This document shows positions 14,697-23,140 of a stretch of 25,320 nucleotides of DNA, one piece after another. The translations under genes were made by a program, and so were the position numbers. The DNA is taken from positions 1-25,320 of the forward strand of contig CAYGUK010000054.1 in NCBI GenBank assembly GCA_964352985.1. The letters are read 5' to 3'. Source of the stretch: CAYGUK01 sp964352985 (GTDB lineage: Bacteria > Pseudomonadota > Gammaproteobacteria > JAHCLG01). Under the pieces are notes generated by a model. The model was given only the letters and a program-made list of their open reading frames with translations, did not search any database and was not told the origin of the DNA. The stretch's first letter is position 1. Every line of letters starts with the position of its first letter.

Positions 14697-17677
14697 TGAG
14701 GAAAACGTTTTACTTAATATTATGGTTAATCATTTTCATTATACTAAGTTTGGTATTTGTTTTTTATACCAATACTGGCTTAAGACTAGCTCTATTTATC
14801 GCTAAACCATTTTTACCTGGTCAATTAAAATATGACTCGTTAAAAGGCACACTAGCAAGTAATATCCAATTTACGCATTTTTCTTATAAAAACAAAATAA
14901 CGATTAAAGCCAATAATTTAAATTTATTAATCAATCCCTGGGATTTACTCAACCAAAAAGTTAATGGCGAGATTAGTTGGTCAGATTTGCAAGTTAAACA
15001 ATTTTCTAGTGTTGAGGGAAGTAGCGAACTGGCAGGAACATTTAGTCATTTACAACTCAATCAACTCTCTATTTCAACTTTGCAAGGAAAAATTGAAGGA
15101 AATATAAAGCTAACAACAACACCTCAATTATCATGGGAGGCAAACATCACAGCAACCCATTTAAATCCTGGTGTGCTACAGCAAGATTTACCTGGGAAAA
15201 TAAACTTTCAATTAAGTTCAACAGGTGAAATTGGCAAGACTTCGTTATATTATCAAATCGATTTAAAACAATTATCAGGTTATTTCCGCCGTCATCAGCT
15301 TTCGGGTTATTTAAAATTTATTCACAATAACAGCGTAGAAAAAAGCATAAACAGTGATATTCGATTAGACAATGCTCACCTTATGATTAATGGTGATTAT
15401 AAATTTTATTGGCAAATTAAATGGTTTCTTCATATTCCTAATTTAGCCATGATCCTACCAAATAGTCAGGGTGAAATTGACAGTCAGGGTGCTATCAGTG
15501 GGCAGTTACTTAATCCCATTTTACAAGGTAATATCAAAGCAGAAAATGTAATTTATCAACAATTTCATCTCGGCTCACTACTTGGAAAAATTTATGTCGA
15601 CTTCTTAGGAAAACAAAATTCGAAATTAAATCTTACAGCACAAAATATTTATTTAGATAATACTAATATTGCCACACTTAATTTAAACGCAGAAGGCACC
15701 TTATCCAATCAAAAAGCCAACCTTAAAGTCATAGACAATTCACAACAACTCGATCTCAGTCTTAATGGCCAATTTAATCAGCAACAATGGCAAGGTCAGA
15801 TAACGCAACTTACGTATAATAATAATGGCCAAACATTTAAACTCACAAAACCCAGTCCAGTTACTTATTTGCAACAACAATTAATTGTCAATCCAATATG
15901 TCTAACCAATCAACTCACGACAGCTTGTTTACAAGGTAGTTGGTTAGGTGGCAAGGCATGGACGATGAAACTTATAGCCGAAAAAATACCCCTAGACTAT
16001 TTACAAAATTTTATTCCACAACACTTTCTTATTTCAAACTCGGCAAATGCTAATGTAGAAATTGCAAGTTCAAAAACAGGCAAACTCTCTGCAAATGCAA
16101 AAATAATATTAAGCAAAGGTACTATTCAATACCCTGCTTTCGACAACCAACAAACTATTCCTATTAGCCAAGGTGACATTACCACGACATTAAATGATAA
16201 AGGCTTTAATACTTATGCCAATATGAAATTTGAATCAGGCGAAACGTTACAAGGCTATCTCACCTTGCCAAATTACACCGGAGAAGGGTTGCCAAAGTCA
16301 TCGCAAGCTATCGAAGGAAAATTTGATTTAAGCGTGGATCATTTAAAACTATTACCCTTATTCATGCCACAATTAGAATCGCCAACTGGACAAGTAAAAG
16401 TAAATTTAAGTTTATTAGGCACTATCGCTAAACCACAACTTTCTGGATTAGTTAAACTCAGTAATGCCAGCGCAGAGATTCCCCAACTAGAAATAAAACC
16501 AAAAGATATTAGCGCCACCATTCATATTTTAAATACGGGTGCGTTAACAATTAATGCAACACTACATTCTGGTCAAGGCTTATTAAATATCCAAGGGAAT
16601 GGTTTATGGCAAAATAATAATTTATCCACTGATATCCAAATCACAGGTAATAACTTTCTACTGAGCAAAAATGATGATGCAGAGATCACGGCTTCGCCTG
16701 ATTTACATTTTAAAAATAACGGCAACGTTTTCCATTTAACCGGTTCGATTACGATACCAGAAGCAAATATCCATCCCATCGATTTTGGTTCTGATGTTGT
16801 TGAAGCAGATGATATTGTATTAATTCGAAATGGACGCCCCATCACAAAATCGAGTAATTTCGATTTATTTAGTAACATCAAAGTCATCTTAGGTGATAAA
16901 ATTTTTCTAAAATATAAAGGAATTGATGCTCATCTAAAAGGCGAATTAATCATTAATGATTCACCTAATAGTTTAACGACAGCAGTCGGAACACTTTATA
17001 CCGAGAGTGGAAAGTATACGGCATATGGTCAAGATTTAAAATTTTCACATGGTCGCTTAATATTTACTGGTGGACCAATTAACAATCCTGGCCTCGATTT
17101 ACAAGCAACTAAAACTATTCACACCACGGTGCAAAATGGCTCTTTTAACATTGGTACGAGTATTGGTAGCTCTTCTGTTTTTATGGCACAAACCCCCACT
17201 TTAGTTTTGGGCATCAACGTGCAACACACTTTAAGAAAACCAGTCATTACCTTTTTCTCGCAACCAGCCGGATTAAGTCAAGCTGATATCTTATCCTATT
17301 TACTGATTGGACGTCCTGCCAATCAAGCGACAAAAGCAGGCAAACAAACTTTAGTGTCTGCCGTATCCGCATTAAATTTAAGCGGTGCAAGCGTCGGGAA
17401 TCTCACCAATCAAATTAAAGATTCTCTTGGACTCTCCGAACTCGGTTTAGAATCAGATTCAGAATTTAATAAAGACAACGATTTAGTCAGTAATACTTCT
17501 GTCGTACTAGGAAAATATTTAACGCCAAGACTCTATATCAGCTATAGCATTGGAATATTACAACCTATTAATACTTTCCGTGCCCGTTATCAATTAAGTC
17601 GACGTTGGGTTGTTCAAGCTGAAACAAATACTAACGGTAATGGTGCTGATTTATTTTATTCGATTGAACGAAAGTAA
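14696..17677 (+). CDS. tamB: TamB, inner-membrane-anchored AsmA-like translocation protein
   Basis: The 993-aa protein has one N-terminal membrane anchor (about 4-27) and a long periplasmic beta-rich body of repeating short strands, like the hydrophobic groove of AsmA/VPS13-type lipid carriers. The C-terminal DUF490/TamB domain (about 640-993) contains TESGKYTAYGQDLKFSHGRL, GLDLQATKTI, QADILSYLLIGRP and a final strand block YLTPRLYISYSIGI. It is shorter than E. coli TamB (1259 aa), with the loss in the middle repeat region. It pairs with TamA, whose stop it overlaps by one base (TAATG). I start it at ATG 14696 (MRKTFYLILW) because the longer frame from 14660 would overlap tamA and lacks a ribosome site. 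Confidence 0.92.
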   Translation: MRKTFYLILWLIIFIILSLVFVFYTNTGLRLALFIAKPFLPGQLKYDSLKGTLASNIQFTHFSYKNKITIKANNLNLLINPWDLLNQKVNGEISWSDLQVKQFSSVEGSSELAGTFSHLQLNQLSISTLQGKIEGNIKLTTTPQLSWEANITATHLNPGVLQQDLPGKINFQLSSTGEIGKTSLYYQIDLKQLSGYFRRHQLSGYLKFIHNNSVEKSINSDIRLDNAHLMINGDYKFYWQIKWFLHIPNLAMILPNSQGEIDSQGAISGQLLNPILQGNIKAENVIYQQFHLGSLLGKIYVDFLGKQNSKLNLTAQNIYLDNTNIATLNLNAEGTLSNQKANLKVIDNSQQLDLSLNGQFNQQQWQGQITQLTYNNNGQTFKLTKPSPVTYLQQQLIVNPICLTNQLTTACLQGSWLGGKAWTMKLIAEKIPLDYLQNFIPQHFLISNSANANVEIASSKTGKLSANAKIILSKGTIQYPAFDNQQTIPISQGDITTTLNDKGFNTYANMKFESGETLQGYLTLPNYTGEGLPKSSQAIEGKFDLSVDHLKLLPLFMPQLESPTGQVKVNLSLLGTIAKPQLSGLVKLSNASAEIPQLEIKPKDISATIHILNTGALTINATLHSGQGLLNIQGNGLWQNNNLSTDIQITGNNFLLSKNDDAEITASPDLHFKNNGNVFHLTGSITIPEANIHPIDFGSDVVEADDIVLIRNGRPITKSSNFDLFSNIKVILGDKIFLKYKGIDAHLKGELIINDSPNSLTTAVGTLYTESGKYTAYGQDLKFSHGRLIFTGGPINNPGLDLQATKTIHTTVQNGSFNIGTSIGSSSVFMAQTPTLVLGINVQHTLRKPVITFFSQPAGLSQADILSYLLIGRPANQATKAGKQTLVSAVSALNLSGASVGNLTNQIKDSLGLSELGLESDSEFNKDNDLVSNTSVVLGKYLTPRLYISYSIGILQPINTFRARYQLSRRWVVQAETNTNGNGADLFYSIERK

Positions 17678-17759
17678 AACATTTTATTTCGAAATTAAAA
17701 CTCATTTGACTTAAAAATCCCAAATTATGGTTAGTTTAATTGTTAATCTACTAGGGTAT

Positions 17760-17765
17760 TATAAT
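17760..17765 (+). promoter_or_regulatory. Possible -10 box of the 17820 gene
   Basis: TATAAT lies 54 bp before the ATG in the 142-bp gap after tamB. No good -35 box is at the usual distance. Confidence 0.3.
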
Positions 17766-17819
17766 TTCTAATAAAATGATAATAATGCCTCTCAATAGAA
17801 AAATAATTAGGATAAACCC

Positions 17820-18395
17820 ATGCCTTCATCTAGACTTTCTGAAGAACAACAAAAAATACTAAAACTAGCAACAGAAGGTATTGCAAAATATGAGTTTGGT
17901 GAAGATCCACTTTGGCCAGTTGATACGCCCGCCACTGACATGGATCAATTACAAGAACGCCAATTAAAAATTGAAGCAAACAAGTTAATTACTGATCATA
18001 TACAACGCTCAGAACAAAATGCTAAAAACTTAAAATCGAGTATTTTAGGTGTTTTATTTGGTGGTGTAACTGGATGGGCAACGAACATTTTTATTAATCC
18101 AAAAGCAATTGATCGTATCTTTCAATTTTTGATGGCAAGTATCAAGAATCTTTTTGTTAGTGAACCCGTCGAAATATTAAATCTTAGACAAGAATTAGCT
18201 GACTTAACCCTGACCTCATTTGCATTAATTTCTGGACTCTTTTATTACATAGCAAAGAGCGAAGGAATAAATACAAAAACCGCTTTATTATCAGGCCTCT
18301 TAACTTATTCCATATTGATGATAAAAAATAGTGATGCGCCAAGTCCTGAAAGTGATGCCTCATTAAAGCAGGTAATGGATACACTCGGTTTTTAA
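17820..18395 (+). CDS. Membrane protein of unknown function
   Basis: The 191-aa protein starts at ATG 17820, with AGGA 7 nt upstream. The N-terminal 70 residues are charged and helical (rich in E, Q, K) without a signal peptide. Hydrophobic segments at about 74-92, 131-145 and 155-168 could be three membrane helices, the first including the glycine-rich ILGVLFGGVTGWATNIF. The C-terminal tail is acidic and Ser-rich. I do not recognise a family. It stands alone between tamB and the convergent LysR gene, ending 42 nt from the latter. A membrane-targeted secreted protein is possible, as is an ordinary inner-membrane protein. Confidence 0.65.
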   Translation: MPSSRLSEEQQKILKLATEGIAKYEFGEDPLWPVDTPATDMDQLQERQLKIEANKLITDHIQRSEQNAKNLKSSILGVLFGGVTGWATNIFINPKAIDRIFQFLMASIKNLFVSEPVEILNLRQELADLTLTSFALISGLFYYIAKSEGINTKTALLSGLLTYSILMIKNSDAPSPESDASLKQVMDTLGF

Positions 18396-18437
18396 AATCT
18401 AACCACACTGCGTTCAATCTGTTATTTGGGAATTCAT

Positions 18438-19301
18438 TTACGAAATTGCATTTAAAATTGCCGAAAAATAAGCTGGTGGTTCTGGCCTATCAAACCACGC
18501 TAATACTGGATTAATATTTAATACTTGTCCTTTATTTAAAATAATGATTTCCTTGCTATCAACATAAGGCTTCGCAAACTCTTTCGCTAATGTAGAATAA
18601 CCGACACCACTCGCAATTAAATAGGCTAAATTATCAGTGCGATTGGCATAATAACGATTTTTATTAGCGCGTTCGAATAATTGATATTTTTTTAAATAAT
18701 TAAACGTCACTTCATCTTGCTCATTAAAATCGACAATTTTTTCTTGCTCTAAAATTTGATTTAAATGGCGGCCTTTCCATTTTGCACTACCCACTAACAC
18801 ATATTGTTCTTCGGCTAGTTTTTTATGGCGCATTTCTTTACTCAGTTGTTCTTCCTTTATAATGGCTAAATCATAAGTACCCGAGCGTAATTTCTGATGT
18901 TTATCTTCATAATCATCAGAAATAAAATGAAGATAAAGATGCGCGAATTGTTTTAAAATTGGGATACAACTTGGCAATACTCTTGAGCGCATGATACTAG
19001 TTGATGCCCCTATGGTTAATTCAATATTAGTCATCGCATCATAACCATGAATGTTTGCAAGTGTTTCACCTTCTAATTCTTTTGCAGCGATACAATACCG
19101 ATATAAAGCTTTGCCTTCATGGGTTAAATTCATCCCTCGCCGAGTTCGAACAAAGAGCGTTGTTTTCAGCATTCTTTCAAGTGCGCGAATACGTTGAGTC
19201 ACAGCGGTTTGTGTTAAACAAATATTTTCAGCAGCGCCATGCACTGTTTTATGTTTAACTATGGCAATAAATGCTTCTAATTGCGGACTCAGTAAACTCA
19301 T
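18438..19301 (-). CDS. LysR-family transcriptional regulator (ArgP/LysG-like)
   Basis: The 287-aa protein has an N-terminal winged helix (3-62): LEAFIAIVKHKTVHGAAENI then LTQTAVTQRIRALERMLKTTLFVRTRRG, the standard LysR HTH signature, and a periplasmic-binding-like effector domain (about 90-287). The opening and the low-conservation effector domain resemble ArgP/LysG regulators of basic amino acid export, but this subtype is tentative. It is transcribed divergently from the small secreted protein and amino acid antiporter at 19395-21173 with a 93-bp intergenic region, the classic layout for a LysR protein controlling its neighbour. A promoter with an extended -10 box lies in that gap. Confidence 0.88.
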   Translation of the reverse strand: MSLLSPQLEAFIAIVKHKTVHGAAENICLTQTAVTQRIRALERMLKTTLFVRTRRGMNLTHEGKALYRYCIAAKELEGETLANIHGYDAMTNIELTIGASTSIMRSRVLPSCIPILKQFAHLYLHFISDDYEDKHQKLRSGTYDLAIIKEEQLSKEMRHKKLAEEQYVLVGSAKWKGRHLNQILEQEKIVDFNEQDEVTFNYLKKYQLFERANKNRYYANRTDNLAYLIASGVGYSTLAKEFAKPYVDSKEIIILNKGQVLNINPVLAWFDRPEPPAYFSAILNAIS

Positions 19302-19330
19302 TTATTTTCATCACTTAATAAAAATGATTC

Positions 19331-19339
19331 ATTATAACA
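19331..19339 (-). promoter_or_regulatory. Extended -10 promoter of the LysR gene
   Basis: On the minus strand the bases read TGTTATAAT, a perfect TGnTATAAT extended -10 element, about 30 bp before the ATG at 19301. The -35 region is poor, which an extended -10 element can tolerate. Confidence 0.5.
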
Positions 19340-19394
19340 CATACACTTTAGTCGATATACTCCAACTTCAATTCAACAAAACGAGGATATCATC

Positions 19395-19709
19395 ATGAAA
19401 ATGTTTAAAAAGTTAATCATCACATCTTTATTAAGTGGTTTAGGTTTAACAACATGTCTAGCTTTGCCAAAGACATCTCCCATACAAATTAAGCAAGCCA
19501 TTAATGAAGCCGCGACACATTTAGTCAAGGTCGATCCAACACTCACGTTGCCAGAGGCAAAATTAATACTACAACAAAAACTCAATCAAATTGAAAATCA
19601 ACCAACGATTGCCTTTCATAACCCCTGCTGTGAATCGGATGGTAAACATGGAATTAGCATGGCAGTCCATGGTCATGCGTTTTGCATGCATGTTGCTTGT
19701 AGTGATTAA
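19395..19709 (+). CDS. Small secreted Cys/His-rich protein, unknown function
   Basis: The 104-aa protein starts at ATG 19395, with AGGA 8 nt upstream. A signal peptide spans about 1-24 (hydrophobic core, ending LALP). The mature protein has a helical part (about 28-72: QIKQAINEAATHLVKV and LPEAKLILQQKLNQIENQ) and a C-terminal tail with a concentration of metal-binding-type residues: NPCC, then HGISMAVHGHAFCMHVACSD, giving four cysteines and four or five histidines within 30 residues. This could be disulfide-bonded or bind metal. I recognise no family and see no modifying enzyme nearby. It precedes the APC antiporter by 15 nt on the same strand and is divergent from the LysR gene, so the three are probably co-regulated. 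Confidence 0.65.
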   Translation: MKMFKKLIITSLLSGLGLTTCLALPKTSPIQIKQAINEAATHLVKVDPTLTLPEAKLILQQKLNQIENQPTIAFHNPCCESDGKHGISMAVHGHAFCMHVACSD

Positions 19710-19724
19710 AAGAAGAAGAAAATA

Positions 19725-21173
19725 ATGAAACAACAATCCAATATTAAAACATTTGCATTAGTAATGTTAATGACAGGTGCAGTTGACGGTGTGGGAAACC
19801 TCCCGTCAATTGCGATTTTTGGCCAACAATTAGTTTTTTTCTTTGTGATAGCGTGTTTTTTTTTCTTATTTCCAGTGGGTATTATCTCTGCTGAATTATG
19901 TGCGCAATTTAAAACAGATGGTGGAATATATTTTTGGACTAAAAAAGCATTTGGCAGTCATGTTGCGGGATTAGTTATATGGTTACAGTGGATTAACACC
20001 ATGGTTTGGTTTCCCACTTGTTTAACTACCTTAGTGGGCACTGCGGCTTATTTAATTAATCCTAAACTGGTCCACCACCCGATGTTTTTAGTTGGAACAA
20101 GTCAATTGATCTTTTGGATAATGACTCTCTTAAATTTTAAAGGGATTAAACATTCGACGAATATCTCGGCTATAGCGACAACTATTGGCATGATTTTGCC
20201 AATGGTTTTAATTATTATGCTTTGTCTCATTTGGGTTTTCCTAGGTAAACCTCTCGCGCTCGATCTCAATGCCAACGCAATATTTCCTAAGCTTTCGTCA
20301 ACAACAACTTGGACTTCACTCACTGCAATTATGACGGCATTTTTAGGCATGGAATTAGCAACCGTTCATGTTGGCAAAATAAAAAACCCACAAACGATAT
20401 TTTCTAAAGCGTTAATTATTTCTATTATCATTATTGTGTTGACCATGGGGCTTGGATCATTAGGTGTCGCACTTGTTATCCCGCATCAAAATATTGTGTT
20501 GGTTTCAGGCACAATCCAAGCGTTTAATGAATTATTTACCGGGCTACATTTAAAACAATTAGAATATTTACTTGGCTTGATGCTTTTATTTGGCAGCCTC
20601 GGCACCATGGTAAATTGGCTAATTTCGCCCGCGAATGGTTTAGCCCAAGCCGCAAAAGATAATTACCTGCCGAAAATACTAGCCAGAGAAAATCAGCATC
20701 AAACACCCGTGATGATATTAATCTTGCAAGGAATGGTAGTCACAATTATTTCCTTAGGCTTTTTTTTAATGCCTTCTATCAATGGATCTTATTGGTTATT
20801 ACTGGATTTGAGTACTGAACTTTATATCATCATGTATCTGTTTATGTTTGTCGTTGCCATAAAATTAACGCTGTCGTTTGAAAAATTCATCATCATCCCC
20901 GGTGGAAAAATAACAGCATTAATAATATGTAGCGGTGGATTTATTGGTTCATTTATCGCTTTCATTGTCGGCTTTTTTCCACCGGCAAATCTCAATGTGG
21001 GAACGCCCCTGCATTATATAAGCTTGTTCACGCTAGGGATCATTATATTAATTAGCCCTGCACCTATGTTAATATGGTATAACTATCACAAAACAAAAAA
21101 ACTTAAACAAATTAAAGTTAGCAAAATAAAACCAAACACTGAGACCATTATTTTACAAGGTGAATTTTTATGA
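19725..21173 (+). CDS. APC-superfamily amino acid permease, glutamate:GABA antiporter-like
   Basis: The 482-aa inner-membrane protein has about 12 hydrophobic segments. It begins with FALVMLMTGAVDGVGNLPSIA, the unwound first helix of the APC fold, followed by FPVGIISAELCAQFKTDGGIYFWTKKAFG, the family signature around helices 2-3. Length, sequence start and a short charged C-terminal tail are closest to the GadC/glutamate:GABA antiporter branch, which exchanges amino acids across the membrane. The substrate cannot be told. No decarboxylase lies nearby to suggest an acid-resistance role. It is preceded by the Cys/His-rich small gene and followed by a secreted orphan whose ATG overlaps its stop by 4 nt, so all three form an operon probably controlled by the divergent LysR protein. 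Confidence 0.88.
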   Translation: MKQQSNIKTFALVMLMTGAVDGVGNLPSIAIFGQQLVFFFVIACFFFLFPVGIISAELCAQFKTDGGIYFWTKKAFGSHVAGLVIWLQWINTMVWFPTCLTTLVGTAAYLINPKLVHHPMFLVGTSQLIFWIMTLLNFKGIKHSTNISAIATTIGMILPMVLIIMLCLIWVFLGKPLALDLNANAIFPKLSSTTTWTSLTAIMTAFLGMELATVHVGKIKNPQTIFSKALIISIIIIVLTMGLGSLGVALVIPHQNIVLVSGTIQAFNELFTGLHLKQLEYLLGLMLLFGSLGTMVNWLISPANGLAQAAKDNYLPKILARENQHQTPVMILILQGMVVTIISLGFFLMPSINGSYWLLLDLSTELYIIMYLFMFVVAIKLTLSFEKFIIIPGGKITALIICSGGFIGSFIAFIVGFFPPANLNVGTPLHYISLFTLGIIILISPAPMLIWYNYHKTKKLKQIKVSKIKPNTETIILQGEFL

Positions 21174-21622
21174 AAGCATTCAAACAAACTTTATTGATCT
21201 TGGGAATAAGCATGAGTTCATCACTCGCCTCATTTGCAAATACGCCATCACATAAAGTCATTTGGACTGCGGTATTTTCAAATATTACCCCGCTCAATAA
21301 AAACATTAGCCTACAATATTGTTTAACGCATACTCCCAGCGTTATCGTTACCACGATTAAACAAATTACCAGTAAAAAAGGGATACAATCCTTAAACGGC
21401 GTAAATATAAAATATTTATCTTACAATACGATTGTTAAAGATCATTTATATTTTAATATCGTTAATGCCATTGTTAGTGGTAAAGATAAAAATGATAAAA
21501 CATGGTCTACTCCGATGAAACTTTATGAGCAAACACTTTCAGCGACGGGTGTTACCTATACTGTTTGGAGTACGCCAGAATGTAAGGGGACATTTCTAGG
21601 GACACCTACTATTACTGAATAA
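21170..21622 (+). CDS. Secreted protein of unknown function in the antiporter operon
   Basis: The 150-aa protein has a Sec signal peptide (1-24, ending SFANT or SFA). The mature chain is beta-rich, Thr/Val/Ile-rich, with two cysteines (LQYCLTH and TPECKGTF) that may pair, and ends with short strands (GVTYTVWSTPEC). I do not recognise a family. The ATG overlaps the antiporter TGA (ATGA), so translation is coupled to the membrane transporter. A periplasmic accessory role is possible but is inference. A hairpin terminator follows 4 nt after the stop. Confidence 0.68.
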   Translation: MKAFKQTLLILGISMSSSLASFANTPSHKVIWTAVFSNITPLNKNISLQYCLTHTPSVIVTTIKQITSKKGIQSLNGVNIKYLSYNTIVKDHLYFNIVNAIVSGKDKNDKTWSTPMKLYEQTLSATGVTYTVWSTPECKGTFLGTPTITE

Positions 21623-21626
21623 AGAA

Positions 21627-21644
21627 CCCCACTAAATAGTGGGG
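21627..21644. terminator. Bidirectional terminator between convergent genes
   Basis: CCCCACT at 21627-21633 pairs with AGTGGGG at 21638-21644 around a 4-nt loop. It lies between the secreted orphan (plus) and the MFS gene (minus), which converge. On the plus strand a weak T-tract follows and on the minus strand TTCTTT follows, so it may serve both genes. Confidence 0.75.
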
Positions 21645-21693
21645 ATTTACGAATCAAGCGTAAAAAACTTTTAGCTTACAAGAAGAATAAATA

Positions 21694-23019
21694 CTAAGCT
21701 GCTTTCTTTTCTTTTTGCAAAGCAATTTTTTCATCAATAAGATAGACCGGCATGCAATGCGTCGGTTTGATATATATCATCGTGATCACTAATGCTAAGG
21801 CAAAACAAAGTGGCAAACTCATTAATGCTAATTGGAAAGTCCCCACATCATAGTGAACAATACCAATATGAGAATTGCTACTGAATGTTAACACCACCCC
21901 CACAATCAATTGGCAAACAGGTCCACCTATCACCACCATCATATTATTAAAACCCATCGCAGTGCCCACTAATTGTCTTGGCACATTATCTTTTAATAAA
22001 CCAAACGTAATGCAAGTGCCGCCTGCAGCAAAGCCTAATAAAAATAGCCAAATCGCGATAAAAGGCCCTGTCATATCTGGCATATAAACAATTGCGCCAC
22101 TAGCTGATAAACCTATAATGGCATAAATAATAATGGGAATTTGACGTCTCGACATGCGATTAGAGATCCAACCAATCGCCGGCGCACCAACTGCAGTGCC
22201 TATCCATAAAAAGATCATTAAGTTAGTCGCTGCCACACGTGTTAATTCATATTTAGCTTGTAAAAATGGAATACCCCATAACGAACCAAAGGTTATTGCT
22301 GGCGCCCATAATAGTAATGCCACAATACCAATATATCTGACTTGTGTTTTACGCAATACTAACTCCAATTGTTGCCAAATATTTTTACGAAGGCGAACAA
22401 TTTTGCCATTTAGTTGTTGAGGAGTATCTCTGACGATAACTAAAACAAAACCCGATAATACGAGTGCAATTAACGCCATCGCAAAACTTGCAGAACGCCA
22501 ACCAATACTATTAATAACATGAAGTAATGGTGTTTCACCAAAGATAGCACCCATGGCACCAATAAATTCAGTTAACCCAACTAACATGCCGAAATGTTCT
22601 GGTGCAAACCAACGCACAGCGACAAATAAAACACTGATATAAGCGAAAGCCGCGCTCGCCCCCATTAATAGTTGGGCACCCGCACTTAAATAAAAAGAAT
22701 GAGAAATCGAAAATAATGTCGCACCGGTTGCGCAACATATTAAAGCAATCGTCATTAATTTGCGCGGACCAAATCGATCAAGCAAAATGCCAACGGGTAA
22801 TTGCATGCCAGCATACGCCAAAAAATAACAACCGGTGATCACACTTAACATTACAGCGTTAATACCCATATCATGCATTAAGTCACGGCCCATGACACCA
22901 GGGGCAACTTGTAACATGAAGGCAAAAAAGTCAAACAGCAATGCAAGCCCAAATATGATAAAAGGCAATAATCGCATGCTTTGTCTTTTTATTCCGGTTT
23001 TAACATTGGCTGTAATCAT
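21694..23019 (-). CDS. Major facilitator superfamily transporter
   Basis: The 441-aa protein has 12 predicted membrane helices. The motif-A loop between helices 2 and 3 is GILLDRFGPRKLM, and a cytoplasmic loop (about 195-220: RDTPQQLNGKIVRLRKN) separates the two halves. Sugar, nucleoside, amino acid and anion porters share this architecture and no substrate motif is visible. Similar MFS proteins are abundant in Legionella and Coxiella. The AGGTGG ribosome site is well placed before ATG 23019. It is divergent from the hydrolase gene, with paired direct repeats in the intervening region. Confidence 0.9.
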   Translation of the reverse strand: MITANVKTGIKRQSMRLLPFIIFGLALLFDFFAFMLQVAPGVMGRDLMHDMGINAVMLSVITGCYFLAYAGMQLPVGILLDRFGPRKLMTIALICCATGATLFSISHSFYLSAGAQLLMGASAAFAYISVLFVAVRWFAPEHFGMLVGLTEFIGAMGAIFGETPLLHVINSIGWRSASFAMALIALVLSGFVLVIVRDTPQQLNGKIVRLRKNIWQQLELVLRKTQVRYIGIVALLLWAPAITFGSLWGIPFLQAKYELTRVAATNLMIFLWIGTAVGAPAIGWISNRMSRRQIPIIIYAIIGLSASGAIVYMPDMTGPFIAIWLFLLGFAAGGTCITFGLLKDNVPRQLVGTAMGFNNMMVVIGGPVCQLIVGVVLTFSSNSHIGIVHYDVGTFQLALMSLPLCFALALVITMIYIKPTHCMPVYLIDEKIALQKEKKAA

Positions 23020-23096
23020 AAGACCACCTACGCTATAATTTTCTTTAGTTTGCGTTTAAACCTATGCTGAATTTAGTGAGGTTATAAAGTAACTAT

Positions 23097-23139
23097 ATTA
23101 AATGTGCTTTCGGGCGCTATTGTAACGGATTAAATGTGC
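23097..23139. repeat. Direct repeats, possible operator
   Basis: ATTAAATGTGC occurs at 23097-23107 and again at 23129-23139, 32 bp apart start to start (about three helical turns), in the divergent gap between the MFS gene and the hydrolase gene. Same-face repeats in such a place suggest a regulator binding site. Confidence 0.45.
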
Positions 23140-23140
23140 A

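Noticed and set aside
19395..19709. Cys-rich small protein as a ribosomally made peptide antibiotic precursor
   Set aside because: It has a normal Sec signal peptide and no maturation enzyme, immunity or ABC exporter gene nearby.
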